Shown: positions 43,403-52,600, counted from the first letter of the stretch. The stretch: 64,000 nt of DNA from Maribacter aquimaris (GCF_014596745.1 NZ_JABTCF010000002.1:372001-436000); one strand, 5' to 3'. Numbers and translations: made by a program. The notes: generated by a model not told the origin, from the letters alone.

Positions 43403-44782
43403 ATGACTGAAACAAACCGTATAGAATACAAACGTGAACTGTCCGATGGGCTTGAAAAAGAGGTCATTGCTTTTTTGAATTATCGCGAAGGTGGCATTCT
43501 CTACATAGGTATTGATAAGGAAGGAAATACTTATGGTTTGGCAGATGCTGATGGCGACCAATTAAAAATCAAAGATAGACTCAAAAATAATATCCGTTCT
43601 TCAGCACTTGGTTTATTCGATATTGTGAGTGAAGAAAAAGATGGTAAAAACATTCTAAAAATCATTGTGGCCAGCGGTCCAGAAAAACCATATCATCTTA
43701 AAAAATATGGGATGAGTGAAAAAGGTTGTTTCATTCGTTTGGGTTCATCGGCTGAACCGATGCCGCAAAAAATGATTGACGAGCTATTTGCCAAACGCAC
43801 TAGGAATTCTATAAGTAAAATTAAAGCTGGTCGGCAGGATTTGAGCTTTAGCCAGTTAAAGATTTACTACGAAGAATCGGGATATACCCTTGGTAAAGCA
43901 TTTTCAAGGAATTTAGAATTACTAACCGAAGATGGTGCATTCAACTATGCTGGCTATCTTTTGGCAGATAAGAACAACACTTCTATTAAAGTGGCGAAGT
44001 ATTCCGGCACAACCCGAACAGACCTTATAGAAAGTAACGAATATGGTCACGAGTGTTTAGTCAAGGCTACTAAACAAGTGATAGATAAGATTGCAGTAGA
44101 GAACAGAACCACTACAAAAATCACAGCAAAAGAAAGGGAACAATCCAACCTATGGAATCCCATTGCGTTGCGAGAAGCCATTATTAATGCCTTTGTTCAT
44201 AATGATTACACCAATGAAATTACGCCAAAGTTTGAAATTTTTAGCGATAGAATTGAAATTACATCGGCGGGTGGTTTACCTGAAGGATTGAGCGAAAAAG
44301 AATTTTTTGAAGGCTTTTCAGTCCCACGGAACAAGGAACTGATGCGAATTTTCAAGGATTTAGAATTAGTAGAACAATTGGGCTCTGGCATCCCTCGTAT
44401 TTTAGCATATTATGGAAAAGAAAGTTTTAATTTTTCTGATAATTTCCTTAGGATGACTTTTGCAGTTAAAGAAGACACTAATGAAACTTCTATTATAATT
44501 GATGATAAAGTAGGTAGTCAAAAAGGTGGTGTAATAGGTAGTGTAATAGGTGGTGCAATAGGTAGTGTAATTGATGCAGCTGAAGCTTTAACTAAAAGAC
44601 AAAAAGAAGTACTTAAGCTTATTGCTGCAAATCCTTCTATAACATATATTGAGATAGCTGAAGCTTTAAGTATTAACGAATCTGCTGTTGGCAAACATAT
44701 TACAGCTATTAAGAATAAAGGTTTTTTAGTGCGAAAAGGAGATACTAGAGGCTATTGGGAAATCAACATAGATGAAAACTAA
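43403..44782 (+). CDS. AlbA_2 (Schlafen-type) ATPase/HTH regulator
   Basis: The protein has 459 residues. The N-terminal AlbA_2 domain is marked by EYKRELSD and FLNYREGGILYIGIDKEG. A GHKL-like ATPase domain follows (WNPIALREAIINAFVHNDY, ...LGSGIPRIL), then a Gly/Val/Ile-rich spacer (GGVIGSVIGGAIGSVI, about 373-388) and a C-terminal winged helix (NPSITYIEIAEALSINESAVG). Such proteins are annotated as RecG-like regulators and occur widely in islands. The role may be regulation of the neighbouring defence genes. It is 97 bp after the Avs-like gene and 40 bp before the GHKL gene, same strand. Confidence 0.82.
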   Translation: MTETNRIEYKRELSDGLEKEVIAFLNYREGGILYIGIDKEGNTYGLADADGDQLKIKDRLKNNIRSSALGLFDIVSEEKDGKNILKIIVASGPEKPYHLKKYGMSEKGCFIRLGSSAEPMPQKMIDELFAKRTRNSISKIKAGRQDLSFSQLKIYYEESGYTLGKAFSRNLELLTEDGAFNYAGYLLADKNNTSIKVAKYSGTTRTDLIESNEYGHECLVKATKQVIDKIAVENRTTTKITAKEREQSNLWNPIALREAIINAFVHNDYTNEITPKFEIFSDRIEITSAGGLPEGLSEKEFFEGFSVPRNKELMRIFKDLELVEQLGSGIPRILAYYGKESFNFSDNFLRMTFAVKEDTNETSIIIDDKVGSQKGGVIGSVIGGAIGSVIDAAEALTKRQKEVLKLIAANPSITYIEIAEALSINESAVGKHITAIKNKGFLVRKGDTRGYWEINIDEN

Positions 44783-44822
44783 AATTTGAAAATTATTTTT
44801 TTGTGAACAACCAAAAAGTCAA

Positions 44823-45986
44823 ATGACCGAAATAAAAATCATTAAACATACAACCCCTAAGCATCTCGCAGAAACTTATTGCAAAATAGGAGACATTGAA
44901 GGTAAACCTATAACTTTATTGATTCCAAGTGATTTAGCGCAATACCGTTTTGGATTATTGGCTGATATATTGAAACTGATTATCACCTTAAATAGTAATT
45001 GTAATATTAAAATTATAAAACTTGATTTCACTTCAAGTGAATTGGATAAATTCTATGAGCAGGAATTTAGCTATCCAATAATTTCTTTGCTTTGGAATAC
45101 TGCTGAATTTGTAGATAAAGATGGGGAAAATATTAAAAGCCTTCTAAGAGAAAAACAAAATGAATTTTTCATAAAGATGAATTCATATGAAAAATTTAAA
45201 GGTAATAAGCACATCTGGGTCAATACAGACCATCTATCTAAAAGCAAAGGATTAATTAGGCTTTTTGAAAACTCAAATGGCTTTAATGATGACGAAAAGA
45301 AAATTGCTAATACAGTAAAAAAGATACTCGCAAAAAATATTCTGACTTTCAAAAAACAAAATTTAAATGAAGTAGAAGATATCCTTGAAGATATAGGAGC
45401 TATTGTCTATGAGTTAACAAAGAATACTTTCGAATGGGGAAGAACAGATTCAAACTCTGTTGAAATACCTTCAAGTGTTAGAGGTGCATATCTGCGTTTT
45501 CATATAAACAAAAAAGAAAAAATTACTGAAGAATATAAAGGTACACCAATAGCTACATTTTTTAATCATAAGAGCATAGAGAGGGAATATCTTAACCATT
45601 TAAAGCAGGTGTACTATTTGGAAATTTTGGTTTTTGATTCTGGAGTTGGTTTTATTGATAAGTTTCACCAAAAAAATGAAATCGACGATTTAAGCATTAT
45701 AAAAAAGTGTCTTATTAAAAACCAAACTTCATCTACATCAAATTTGAAATCAAAAAAAGGTATTGGTTTAGATAGAATTCTGAGAATTTTAGATAAGAAA
45801 GGATTTCTAAAAATATCTACAGACAAGTATAGTGTATATCGTGATTTGATTAAGGATAATTATGAACCAGTCAAAAAAGATAATCTAAAGGATTTAGTGA
45901 TAGAAAACTGGAACCAGGATGGTTTTGAAAATCAAATTAAGGCTCAGGGTTCATACATAAGTATTTTATACCCGTTCAAAAATTAG
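44823..45986 (+). CDS. GHKL-family ATPase-domain protein of unknown function
   Basis: The protein has 387 residues. The histidine-kinase/Hsp90-type ATP-binding motifs are clear in the second half: N box ELTKN (197-201), G1 box DSGVGF (272-277) and G2 box KGIGL (312-316). There is no H box, no membrane segment and no receiver. The N-terminal ~190 residues have no family I recognise (begins MTEIKIIKHTTPKHLAETYC). It ends 3 bp before the next gene, so the two are made together. I infer an ATP-driven switch protein partnering the large protein downstream. Confidence 0.72.
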   Translation: MTEIKIIKHTTPKHLAETYCKIGDIEGKPITLLIPSDLAQYRFGLLADILKLIITLNSNCNIKIIKLDFTSSELDKFYEQEFSYPIISLLWNTAEFVDKDGENIKSLLREKQNEFFIKMNSYEKFKGNKHIWVNTDHLSKSKGLIRLFENSNGFNDDEKKIANTVKKILAKNILTFKKQNLNEVEDILEDIGAIVYELTKNTFEWGRTDSNSVEIPSSVRGAYLRFHINKKEKITEEYKGTPIATFFNHKSIEREYLNHLKQVYYLEILVFDSGVGFIDKFHQKNEIDDLSIIKKCLIKNQTSSTSNLKSKKGIGLDRILRILDKKGFLKISTDKYSVYRDLIKDNYEPVKKDNLKDLVIENWNQDGFENQIKAQGSYISILYPFKN

Positions 45987-45989
45987 ATT

Positions 45990-48248
45990 ATGGGTAAATA
46001 CTATATATACAATGCCAAACTCGTAGACAAAAAGCATAAAAATGCTACGATAGTGTTCAACCCGGACATCGCTTTTGATTTTAACACCTTGAAAAATGAA
46101 CTTACAGAATACTTCAAATATTTTCATCAAACAAGCACATTAGTTTTTTTGCATTGTCAAGAGAATACGGATGTACAAAAAAGTGTTGAAGCCAATTTAG
46201 AAGTCATCTTTAAGAGTATTCCAAAAGTTGAAGAATCTTCTTTATCAGACAGTATTTCTTATATACCTTACGATAAAGATTCTTTCTGTTTTCCAAAGAG
46301 AGGATTTTTGGCAAAAAACAAGAAAGAGATATTGAATCAAGGTTTAATTAAAATTTTTGAGGATAATGGTGGCTTAGTTGAAAGTAATGGAATTTCCCAC
46401 CATTTTGTTTTTCCTTCAGGAAAACATTCATCAAAATTTCTTAGAACTGCCAATGTTTTAGTCTTTAAAAGTCAAATTGACTTTATAGCACTAAACACTT
46501 TACATCTATTTGGTAAATTAGATTTCGATAATATATATTGTGATACCCTGTCTATTAATGTCGTTGCATATTCAATGACCAAATATTTGAAGAGATTCAA
46601 ACAAGATAAAGAAATTAATATTGAATCTTTTAAGTCCTACGATGGTTTATACAATAGCCAATCCGTCTTTTATAATAAATCCATATTTCTTATTTCTGCA
46701 TCTACATCCGGTGGGCTCATAAATTATATTCAAAAGAACCACCCAGAAATAAGCTCGGACGAAATATGCACCCTTTATTATATGCCAATCGATAAGGACT
46801 CGCCCATAGTTCAAGAAAGGGTTTTGTGTAATTTAGAAAAAAGTGAAAAATTAGACTATGGTATTCCTCTTTACGACCAATCAAAAGCAAACGAAGAGTG
46901 TATTTACTGTAAAAACCACTCAACGCCTATAAGTATTATAGGCGACTCTTTCAATTTAGATAAACCAGTCATTTACCCCAGAAATATTAGTGCGTCTAAA
47001 TATATTCCTAAATCATTAAAAAGCTTTGTTGAAGTTTTCAAACATAACAACGAGTCTGGAACGTCCTTAAAAGTATCATATAGTGAAGATTCAACTTCAA
47101 GAAAAAAATATAACCTCTATATAGACTATGCAAATATCATTGGAGACATTACTAATGAGTGTTTCAAAAGTCACAAAAACAAATTAGATGCTTACATTAA
47201 TCAATATGTCCCAGCATCTATAAGCCACATTGTCCACCTCAATGATAAAGGTTCCCTGCTATTGTCGCAGTACATCAAAGATAAAATCAAAGATTTTGCA
47301 AAGAATAAAATCACTATCTTAAATCAATCCGAATTAAAGGAAGACACTATAGAGAGTAAAACTTCAGGCTCTATATTAATTGTAGGTTCTTGTATTTCAA
47401 ATGGAAAGAATCTACTTTATCTAAGTCGGTTTTTCAGGAATTATGAGAACATTAGGTTAATCTATTTTATTGGAATAAACCGAGTTAGCGACCCAAAGAA
47501 ATTTGCTGAGCTCAAAACCAATATCAAGTATGGTCTTTATGGTCCAGATAATAGTTCTTTGGTAGAGATAGAGACCATAAACTGCGATAATTCAAGTTCG
47601 AATACACCTTGGGAAGAAGAACTCGATTATTTACAGTCTGTTCAAGAAGAATTGGATGTGCCTTCAAAATTCATCAATGATAGAGTTGATATTTTGAGAA
47701 CATTTTCAGATTCTAAAAAGCGAGGCGGAAGTCAAAAAATATTTTATTCAAGTGTAGGGGGTAATGAACTTGAAATAAGAAAAAATTCAGCTTTTTTTAA
47801 CGATAATAAATACTACCAAAATGTATCTCAATCAGATGTATATTTTACTATTTCTTGCGTTCTGAATAATATGCGTAATAATAAAGAAGATGGTTTGTTT
47901 CAGACCAGTTTTGTAAAAAATGTATTAGACCCTTTTGTCTTTAATCGTTTTAATGATGGAATAATTCAAGCATCTCTCTTGAGAGCAGCAAGAAATGAAG
48001 AATTAAATTATTCCTGTAGCAAAAAGATTTCTGCGGATATGCTTATGTTGTTAAAGACTTTTATGAAATCACTCGACGAGTATCAAGGCGAGGCTATATT
48101 AGAGTTTTTATACGCTTTAGCAATAGGGAAATTGAGATTGGTAAAAGAACACTATAACGAACTTATACTTGAACTAAATAATCAACCTAATCCAAAATTT
48201 CACATATTCAAAAGTTCAATTGAGCAAGTTTATAATCACAGCCTATAA
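45990..48248 (+). CDS. Large protein with phosphoribosyltransferase-like segments, partner of the GHKL ATPase
   Basis: The protein has 752 residues and no membrane segment. Two stretches recall phosphoribosyltransferases: FPSGKHSSKFLRTANVL (from about 141), like the orotate-PRTase SGxxS signature, and SILIVGSCISNGKNL (461-475), like a PRPP-binding loop without the usual two acidic residues. A CIYC pair (304-307) may bind metal. None of this is strong. The N-terminal ~130 residues are unplaced. It is tightly linked to the GHKL gene. I suggest a two-gene conflict system but cannot name a function. Confidence 0.55.
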   Translation: MGKYYIYNAKLVDKKHKNATIVFNPDIAFDFNTLKNELTEYFKYFHQTSTLVFLHCQENTDVQKSVEANLEVIFKSIPKVEESSLSDSISYIPYDKDSFCFPKRGFLAKNKKEILNQGLIKIFEDNGGLVESNGISHHFVFPSGKHSSKFLRTANVLVFKSQIDFIALNTLHLFGKLDFDNIYCDTLSINVVAYSMTKYLKRFKQDKEINIESFKSYDGLYNSQSVFYNKSIFLISASTSGGLINYIQKNHPEISSDEICTLYYMPIDKDSPIVQERVLCNLEKSEKLDYGIPLYDQSKANEECIYCKNHSTPISIIGDSFNLDKPVIYPRNISASKYIPKSLKSFVEVFKHNNESGTSLKVSYSEDSTSRKKYNLYIDYANIIGDITNECFKSHKNKLDAYINQYVPASISHIVHLNDKGSLLLSQYIKDKIKDFAKNKITILNQSELKEDTIESKTSGSILIVGSCISNGKNLLYLSRFFRNYENIRLIYFIGINRVSDPKKFAELKTNIKYGLYGPDNSSLVEIETINCDNSSSNTPWEEELDYLQSVQEELDVPSKFINDRVDILRTFSDSKKRGGSQKIFYSSVGGNELEIRKNSAFFNDNKYYQNVSQSDVYFTISCVLNNMRNNKEDGLFQTSFVKNVLDPFVFNRFNDGIIQASLLRAARNEELNYSCSKKISADMLMLLKTFMKSLDEYQGEAILEFLYALAIGKLRLVKEHYNELILELNNQPNPKFHIFKSSIEQVYNHSL

Positions 48249-48290
48249 AAATGGTTTTATGAGTCTTGCCTAAGTTTATTTTTTCTGAAC

Positions 48291-48713
48291 TTAAAATGTT
48301 CCTTTTTCCCTAGGTTCTTTATTTGTGACTTTCCATTGACCGTTCTCTTTAACCAATTTGAAATCACCAGATTTTCCATCATAGTTAGAGCTATATTTTA
48401 CCCAAGCAATTTCCCCATAAATGGCGTTGTCCAAAATTTCTACTTCAATTTCTTTATCGGAATCTGGCTGCATATTTTGAACGGTAACCAAACTAGCATA
48501 GCCTTCTGAAGTGGTATGCTGTTTTAAAGTTGCTTCATCTTTCAAGAAAAAGCTTTTCGCAACAATTTTTGAGGTTTCGCAATGGGACCTATTCTTATTT
48601 TCTGAATAGGAAATGAATAGAAGTACTAGTTCACCTCCTCCCGTTAAATGAATTAATCTAGAAGAAAAAGAGCTACCGTTTTTAGGAGCGAAGTGGATAA
48701 AAAAGAGAAGCAA
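48291..48713 (-). CDS. DUF4878-like lipoprotein, probably with a damaged N-terminus
   Basis: The C-terminal part (IAWVKYSSNYDGKSGDFKLV, ENGQWKVTNKEPREKG) fits the NTF2-like DUF4878 lipoproteins. The expected lipobox Cys is Tyr (LVLLFISYSENKN), and the first ~30 residues (MLLFFIHFAPKNGSS...) do not look like a signal peptide. The 5' end may be replaced or frameshifted. It is convergent with the GHKL/PRTase-like pair. It is likely a remnant or a recently damaged gene. Confidence 0.5.
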   Translation of the reverse strand: MLLFFIHFAPKNGSSFSSRLIHLTGGGELVLLFISYSENKNRSHCETSKIVAKSFFLKDEATLKQHTTSEGYASLVTVQNMQPDSDKEIEVEILDNAIYGEIAWVKYSSNYDGKSGDFKLVKENGQWKVTNKEPREKGTF

Positions 48714-48914
48714 GAGGGTAACACGCTAAAGCGATGTTACTTGTTTTAAGTAATTGATATTCAATTACTTATATATGTTTCAGTATTGCGCTCCGCATCA
48801 CATTTACTGTAAAAACGCTGGGAAGCCAATAAACATGGGAAAATTTACTGTAAATCGAATAAAAAAACTGGTTTTCGGTAATTGTAAGGCTACAAATTCA
48901 TAGAAGTACATTAT

Positions 48915-49325
48915 CTATTTTTCTTTCATCAGCTTTTCAAGATAAGCGATTTTTTCCTGTTCTACCTTTAATAGACGTTCGTATAATTTTTTGTTTTCTT
49001 CGTAGACTTGAACTAACTTTTCAATGGGATTAAAATTAGGTTGAAAACAAAGTAGGGAGGAGTTATCATGATTGGTAACGGTGTTGCCGATAATGTTAAA
49101 AATAGCTTCGTCAGAAAAATTCTCTATTCCTTCCTTGGTCACACCCAGAACTTTTGCGATTTTTTCTAATTTCTCTTCTTCAATCTTTTCAGATTGTTCA
49201 ATTTTAGAAATGGCCTGTTGACTGATTCCCAATTCTTCCGCCAGGGTTTCCTGCTTCATTCCTCGAAGCTCCCTGATACGACCTATCTTTCTACCAATAT
49301 GGTTCGGTTTCTCTGCTGTTTCCAT
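48915..49325 (-). CDS. XRE-family transcriptional regulator
   Basis: The protein has 136 residues. It has a Cro/C1-type helix-turn-helix (IGRIRELRGMKQETLAEELG, SQQAISKIEQSEKI, then KIAKVLGVTKEGI) and a C-terminal coiled coil (VYEENKKLYERLLKVEQEKI) likely for dimerisation. It is divergent from the HEPN-like gene with 126 bp between start codons, so it probably represses that gene and itself. Confidence 0.88.
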   Translation of the reverse strand: METAEKPNHIGRKIGRIRELRGMKQETLAEELGISQQAISKIEQSEKIEEEKLEKIAKVLGVTKEGIENFSDEAIFNIIGNTVTNHDNSSLLCFQPNFNPIEKLVQVYEENKKLYERLLKVEQEKIAYLEKLMKEK

Positions 49326-49451
49326 ATATCAAATATATGGTTTTTCATACAATCCATAACGGGTAAAGAACAATTAACATAGGGTAAAATACAAACGGTG
49401 GTGGTTCGGTACTTTACAGCTTTGCTGTTTATTGAGGTAAAATAGGACATC

Positions 49452-50330
49452 ATGGAAACAGGAACAACCTCAAAATTCCCATTTAGGGACGAACTGATAG
49501 AATTGATACAAAAAGAACTGCCCCTGCATTCGGTATACGTGATCGGTATGGAGACCGTCAAAAGGAGGCAAAAGGTTTTCCTATACCCATTACCGGTCAT
49601 GCCACAAGAGACCGTTACCTATACGCTTCTGATCGTCGGACATAGATCCCCGGCAAAAAACCTGGGGGATTTCATGGGGAACCTATATGGTAAAATGAAA
49701 GGACGCTGTAGGGTATATGTAATTTTCCGTACCCTTTCCAATGTCCTTAAAAGGTTGGACATCGGGGATAATTTTCTGAACCGTATCGTTTCCGGGACAC
49801 CCTGCATCTTTAAGGAGAACAATCTAGTAAGCGAGTCCTGTTCTGTTGGGTTATGTCTGCATAGCACCTATTATGAACGAATCAGGGAAAGTTGGATAGA
49901 CCGAATGGAAAGGGCGGACTATCTTATTTCGGTCATTGGCATTATCGGGGCAAAGGAGGACACGGCTTCCAAAATGGCGGTAATGTGCTGTGCGTTGGAA
50001 CAGGTATGCCTTGGATTGTTGCGCATCTTTTGGGAATACGTCCCAAACCATTATTCCCTGTCCTATCTGTTCCATTTATGTCGTCACTTTACCGGGTTGC
50101 CGCAAAGGATATTTCCCCGAGGGACATACGGCCTGCAGCGCCAGTTCTATATGCTGTGCAATGCGCACCATATCATGCGCTTCAAGGGGGCGGTCCAATT
50201 TTCATCAGATGATTCGGACAGGGTTTTTCGCCGTTGTGAACGGTTCTTTATGGAGGCAAGGGGTTTGGGTGAAATACAATTGGCACATCTCAGGGAAATA
50301 CATTGTAACCCTTCGAAGGAAGGATCGTAA
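49452..50330 (+). CDS. HEPN-like protein, possible MNT/HEPN-type toxin or abortive-infection component
   Basis: The protein has 292 residues. The N-terminal half resembles a nucleotidyltransferase-like scaffold without its catalytic motif (LHSVYVIGMETVKRR, TYTLLIVGHR). The C-terminal half has the helical pattern of HEPN domains (KMAVMCCALEQVCLGLLRIF, YVPNHYSLSYLFHLCRHF). The HEPN RNase motif RxxxxH is not clear, so it may be a non-catalytic or divergent member. Its G+C content looks higher than that of the cluster genes to its left. It is next to a divergent XRE regulator. Confidence 0.5.
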   Translation: METGTTSKFPFRDELIELIQKELPLHSVYVIGMETVKRRQKVFLYPLPVMPQETVTYTLLIVGHRSPAKNLGDFMGNLYGKMKGRCRVYVIFRTLSNVLKRLDIGDNFLNRIVSGTPCIFKENNLVSESCSVGLCLHSTYYERIRESWIDRMERADYLISVIGIIGAKEDTASKMAVMCCALEQVCLGLLRIFWEYVPNHYSLSYLFHLCRHFTGLPQRIFPRGTYGLQRQFYMLCNAHHIMRFKGAVQFSSDDSDRVFRRCERFFMEARGLGEIQLAHLREIHCNPSKEGS

Positions 50331-50808
50331 GCTGTCGAAAGGAATAGATGATTAAGTAGGATGTTGGAAAGTAAAGTCCTTCCTTACCTTTCCTTTTATG
50401 GTCATGGTTATATTCGGTAGGCACATTTTGTTTTGCGGCAATAGGGCAATCAACTTTATAATTGCCGTAAGGAATACGGCGTATGTTTTATCAAAATGGA
50501 GAATGTTCATTCTACCGGTGAAGAAGTTTCGAGGCCTGAGGCCAAAAAGACCGTTTAGGTTTATATTAAAATGACCTTTCGTAGAACTTTTTACAAGTTG
50601 AGTGATAGGTGGGTAAAAAGGAAATCATTGAAAGACCCCAGAAGAGCATAATTATTGACTCCAATAATCGAACTTTAGACAGCTTATCATAAAGTTTAGT
50701 AAAAGTTGGGATTAATTACTGTTGCAGAATCCGTTTACAAACTCAATTAATGTGGTGCTAGATAATGTTTTTAATCAACCCGAATTCTACCAGAACCACA
50801 AACTAAAT

Positions 50809-51003
50809 CTAGGCATAAGTTTTTAAATATGATAATATTTTATATATGAACGGTAGAGATTTAAAGTAGTTCCAATATTTCGTTAATTTACTTTCTTTTG
50901 AGTTAAGCAACGCAAGCATTACTTCTTTGGGAAATGCTTTAACAAATGTTTCGGGTGGCATTTCAAACTCTCTATCTTTATCCTTGTATTTTACCGTTTT
51001 CAT
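50809..51003 (-). CDS. Possible small protein of unknown function
   Basis: The 64-residue frame reads MKTVKYKDKDREFEMPPETF ..., with a charged first half and an aromatic tail (FIYKILSYLKTYA). It has plausible composition, but no family and no neighbour support it. It may be spurious. Confidence 0.3.
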   Translation of the reverse strand: MKTVKYKDKDREFEMPPETFVKAFPKEVMLALLNSKESKLTKYWNYFKSLPFIYKILSYLKTYA

Positions 51004-51245
51004 ATGCTACTTTTTTTATTACTATCAAGTAAGGAAATATTAATTTAGTTTAAAAGGACATGGCATATCGTGTCGCCTTTAAGTTATTTTATAATCCATG
51101 TAAACCACTTATTTTATTGAGTTTATACAATGATACGAAGTAATTTTATATAAGGATGTAACATAAAGAACCTGTAATTAGTAACTAAATTTTTTTTTAC
51201 AGTTACAAAAGATTATTGATTAATATTTATGTTAACTTTCACTAA

Positions 51246-51395
51246 AGTTCTTTTGTTCAAGAGTACATTTTTACGACACTTGACAAGTATCTGGCCATCC
51301 AAGGGAGAAGGACCTGCAAGGAATGCGGGGTCGTGTTTTGGGATAAACAACAAGATGTAGAGGTAGCTATCTACAAAAAGCATTACAAAGCATAA
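51246..51395 (+). pseudogene. Fragment of a small zinc-finger-like protein
   Basis: A 49-codon open frame without a start ends YIFTTLDKYLAIQGR, RTCKECGVVFWDKQQ, DVEVAIYKKHYKA. The CxxC pair is the only motif. It may be the C-terminus of a lost gene. Confidence 0.3.
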
Positions 51396-51556
51396 ATTTC
51401 TTAATGCCATTACGCTTTTCCGTAAGGGTATTTCTTTTAAATTCATTTATTTTGATTTAAATATTTGGAGTTTGATTTAGTACCGTTTTCAAATTTGGTT
51501 TGTTAAATTTGGTTGTAATTATTTACTCCTCTTAAAAATTATAGTACGTATTTCCT

Positions 51557-51930
51557 ATGGCAAAAGCAGATATTGATTTTGAAAAAGAATTGTGGGACGC
51601 TGCTAACGAGCTTCGTGGTGCGGTTTCAGAGAATAACTATAAGAATTATATATTACCCTGGTCTTTTTAAAACACCTCAGTGAACGATTTGATATCGTTA
51701 AAGAGGAACTTGAAAACACCCTTAACGAACCAAGTTCCGAATATTATACCACGGATCAAGCGGAAAAAGATTATGTATTGGCCGATCATGTTGAATATCG
51801 TTCTCGTAATACGTTCATGATACCGAAAACTGCCTCATGGCAATATTTAAAGGACAATGCGGAACAAGACGATATTAAAGTAAAGGTTGATGATAGGAAT
51901 ATACAGGTTTCTCAAATTTTAACATTTTAA
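51557..51930 (+). pseudogene. Truncated, frameshifted hsdM (type I restriction-modification methylase) 5' fragment
   Basis: It starts MAKADIDFEKELWDAANELR, then GAVSENNYKNYILP, and after a shift near 51,650 continues VFLKHLSERFDIVKEELENT ... NTFMIPKTASWQYL. This is the N-terminal helical domain of HsdM. The SAM-binding and NPPF/Y parts are absent; the frame ends at 51,930 after unrelated residues. No hsdS or hsdR is nearby. It is the remnant of a second defence system. Confidence 0.8.
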
Positions 51931-52063
51931 ATTATAAACGTCAAGGGTTCGAATGTTTTATTTTAGGTTAAGGAGTAAAGCATTTGAACAGATATTTTGT
52001 TATTGGAAATTGATGTTAGCATAAACAATACGTTAAAAAGCGTCCAAGTATTTAAATATTTAA

Positions 52064-52071
52064 TATTTTTG
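52064..52071 (+). promoter_or_regulatory. Candidate Bacteroidota -7 box (TATTTTTG)
   Basis: TATTTTTG matches TAnnTTTG and lies 5 nt before the ATG at 52,077. No -33 TTG box is found at the normal distance. The same closeness is seen at 13,244-13,251 before the counterpart gene of island A. Confidence 0.35.
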
Positions 52072-52076
52072 CATTA

Positions 52077-52493
52077 ATGAAAAGAATTTTTCACAAAATA
52101 TCATCCTTTTTAATGGCAATTGTAGTGCTATTCTCTACAATGTCATTTACTGTTGATATGCATTATTGTGGAGATACATTAATGGATTCAGCTATTTTCT
52201 ATAAAGCGGAAAATTGTGGAATGGTGATGGAAAAATCTACATCAAATTCCGACTGTAACATAACAATTAATGATTGCTGTTCAGGCGAACAAATAGTTAT
52301 TGACGGTCAAGATGAATTAAAAATATCTTTTGACACACTTACTTTCGACCAACAATTGTTTGTTGCATCATTTGTTTACACTTACATAAACCTATTTGAA
52401 GGTTTAGAAGAAAATGTAACTTCATATAGAGATTACGCCCCCCCACTCGTCTTCAGGCAAATCTACAAGCTTGACGAGACTTATTTAATTTGA
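52077..52493 (+). CDS. HYC_CC_PP-like small exported Cys-rich protein, copper operon leader gene
   Basis: The protein has 138 residues with a signal peptide (HKISSFLMAIVVLFSTMSF). The mature N-terminus has DMHYCGD, later NCGM and DCNI, DCCSG, and a Pro-Pro near the end (YAPPLVF). This HYC...CC...PP pattern defines a Bacteroidota family found in front of metal-efflux genes, probably a periplasmic metal-binding protein. It lies 108 bp before the CusA-type gene. A structured intergenic stretch follows it. Confidence 0.8.
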   Translation: MKRIFHKISSFLMAIVVLFSTMSFTVDMHYCGDTLMDSAIFYKAENCGMVMEKSTSNSDCNITINDCCSGEQIVIDGQDELKISFDTLTFDQQLFVASFVYTYINLFEGLEENVTSYRDYAPPLVFRQIYKLDETYLI

Positions 52494-52497
52494 TTTT

Positions 52498-52588
52498 TAA
52501 ACAATAGACTTTTTTATCCGGTGGATGTTATCCATTAGGATAATTCCTTGTATTCTGTGTTTTCTTAACGCCATTGTCTAATTGTTTA
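52498..52588 (+). ncRNA. Candidate structured intergenic RNA before cusA
   Basis: TAAACAATAGAC (52,498-52,509) pairs with GTCTAATTGTTTA (52,576-52,588), 12 bp with one bulged A. Inside are two short hairpins, ATCC-GGT-GGAT (52,516-52,526) and TTATCC-ATTA-GGATAA (52,528-52,543). It begins just after the HYC-type gene and ends 12 nt before the pump start. This is the same place as the branched element at 13,565-13,682 in island A. Confidence 0.45.
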
Positions 52589-52600
52589 ATTATCAAGCTA

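Larger units (their letters stand above)
50331..51556. other. 1.2-kb stretch with small or broken frames only
   Basis: Apart from a possible 64-residue gene (50,809-51,003) and a Cys-pair fragment (51,246-51,395) I see nothing convincing. AT-rich DNA from 50,580 to 51,220 shows no repeats of note. It separates the HEPN-like gene from the broken hsdM and copper genes. Confidence 0.5.

Noticed and set aside
51213-51446. A 77-residue minus-strand frame with a hydrophobic segment
   Set aside because: The plus strand of the same stretch has a more protein-like frame with a CxxC pair; this frame has no support.
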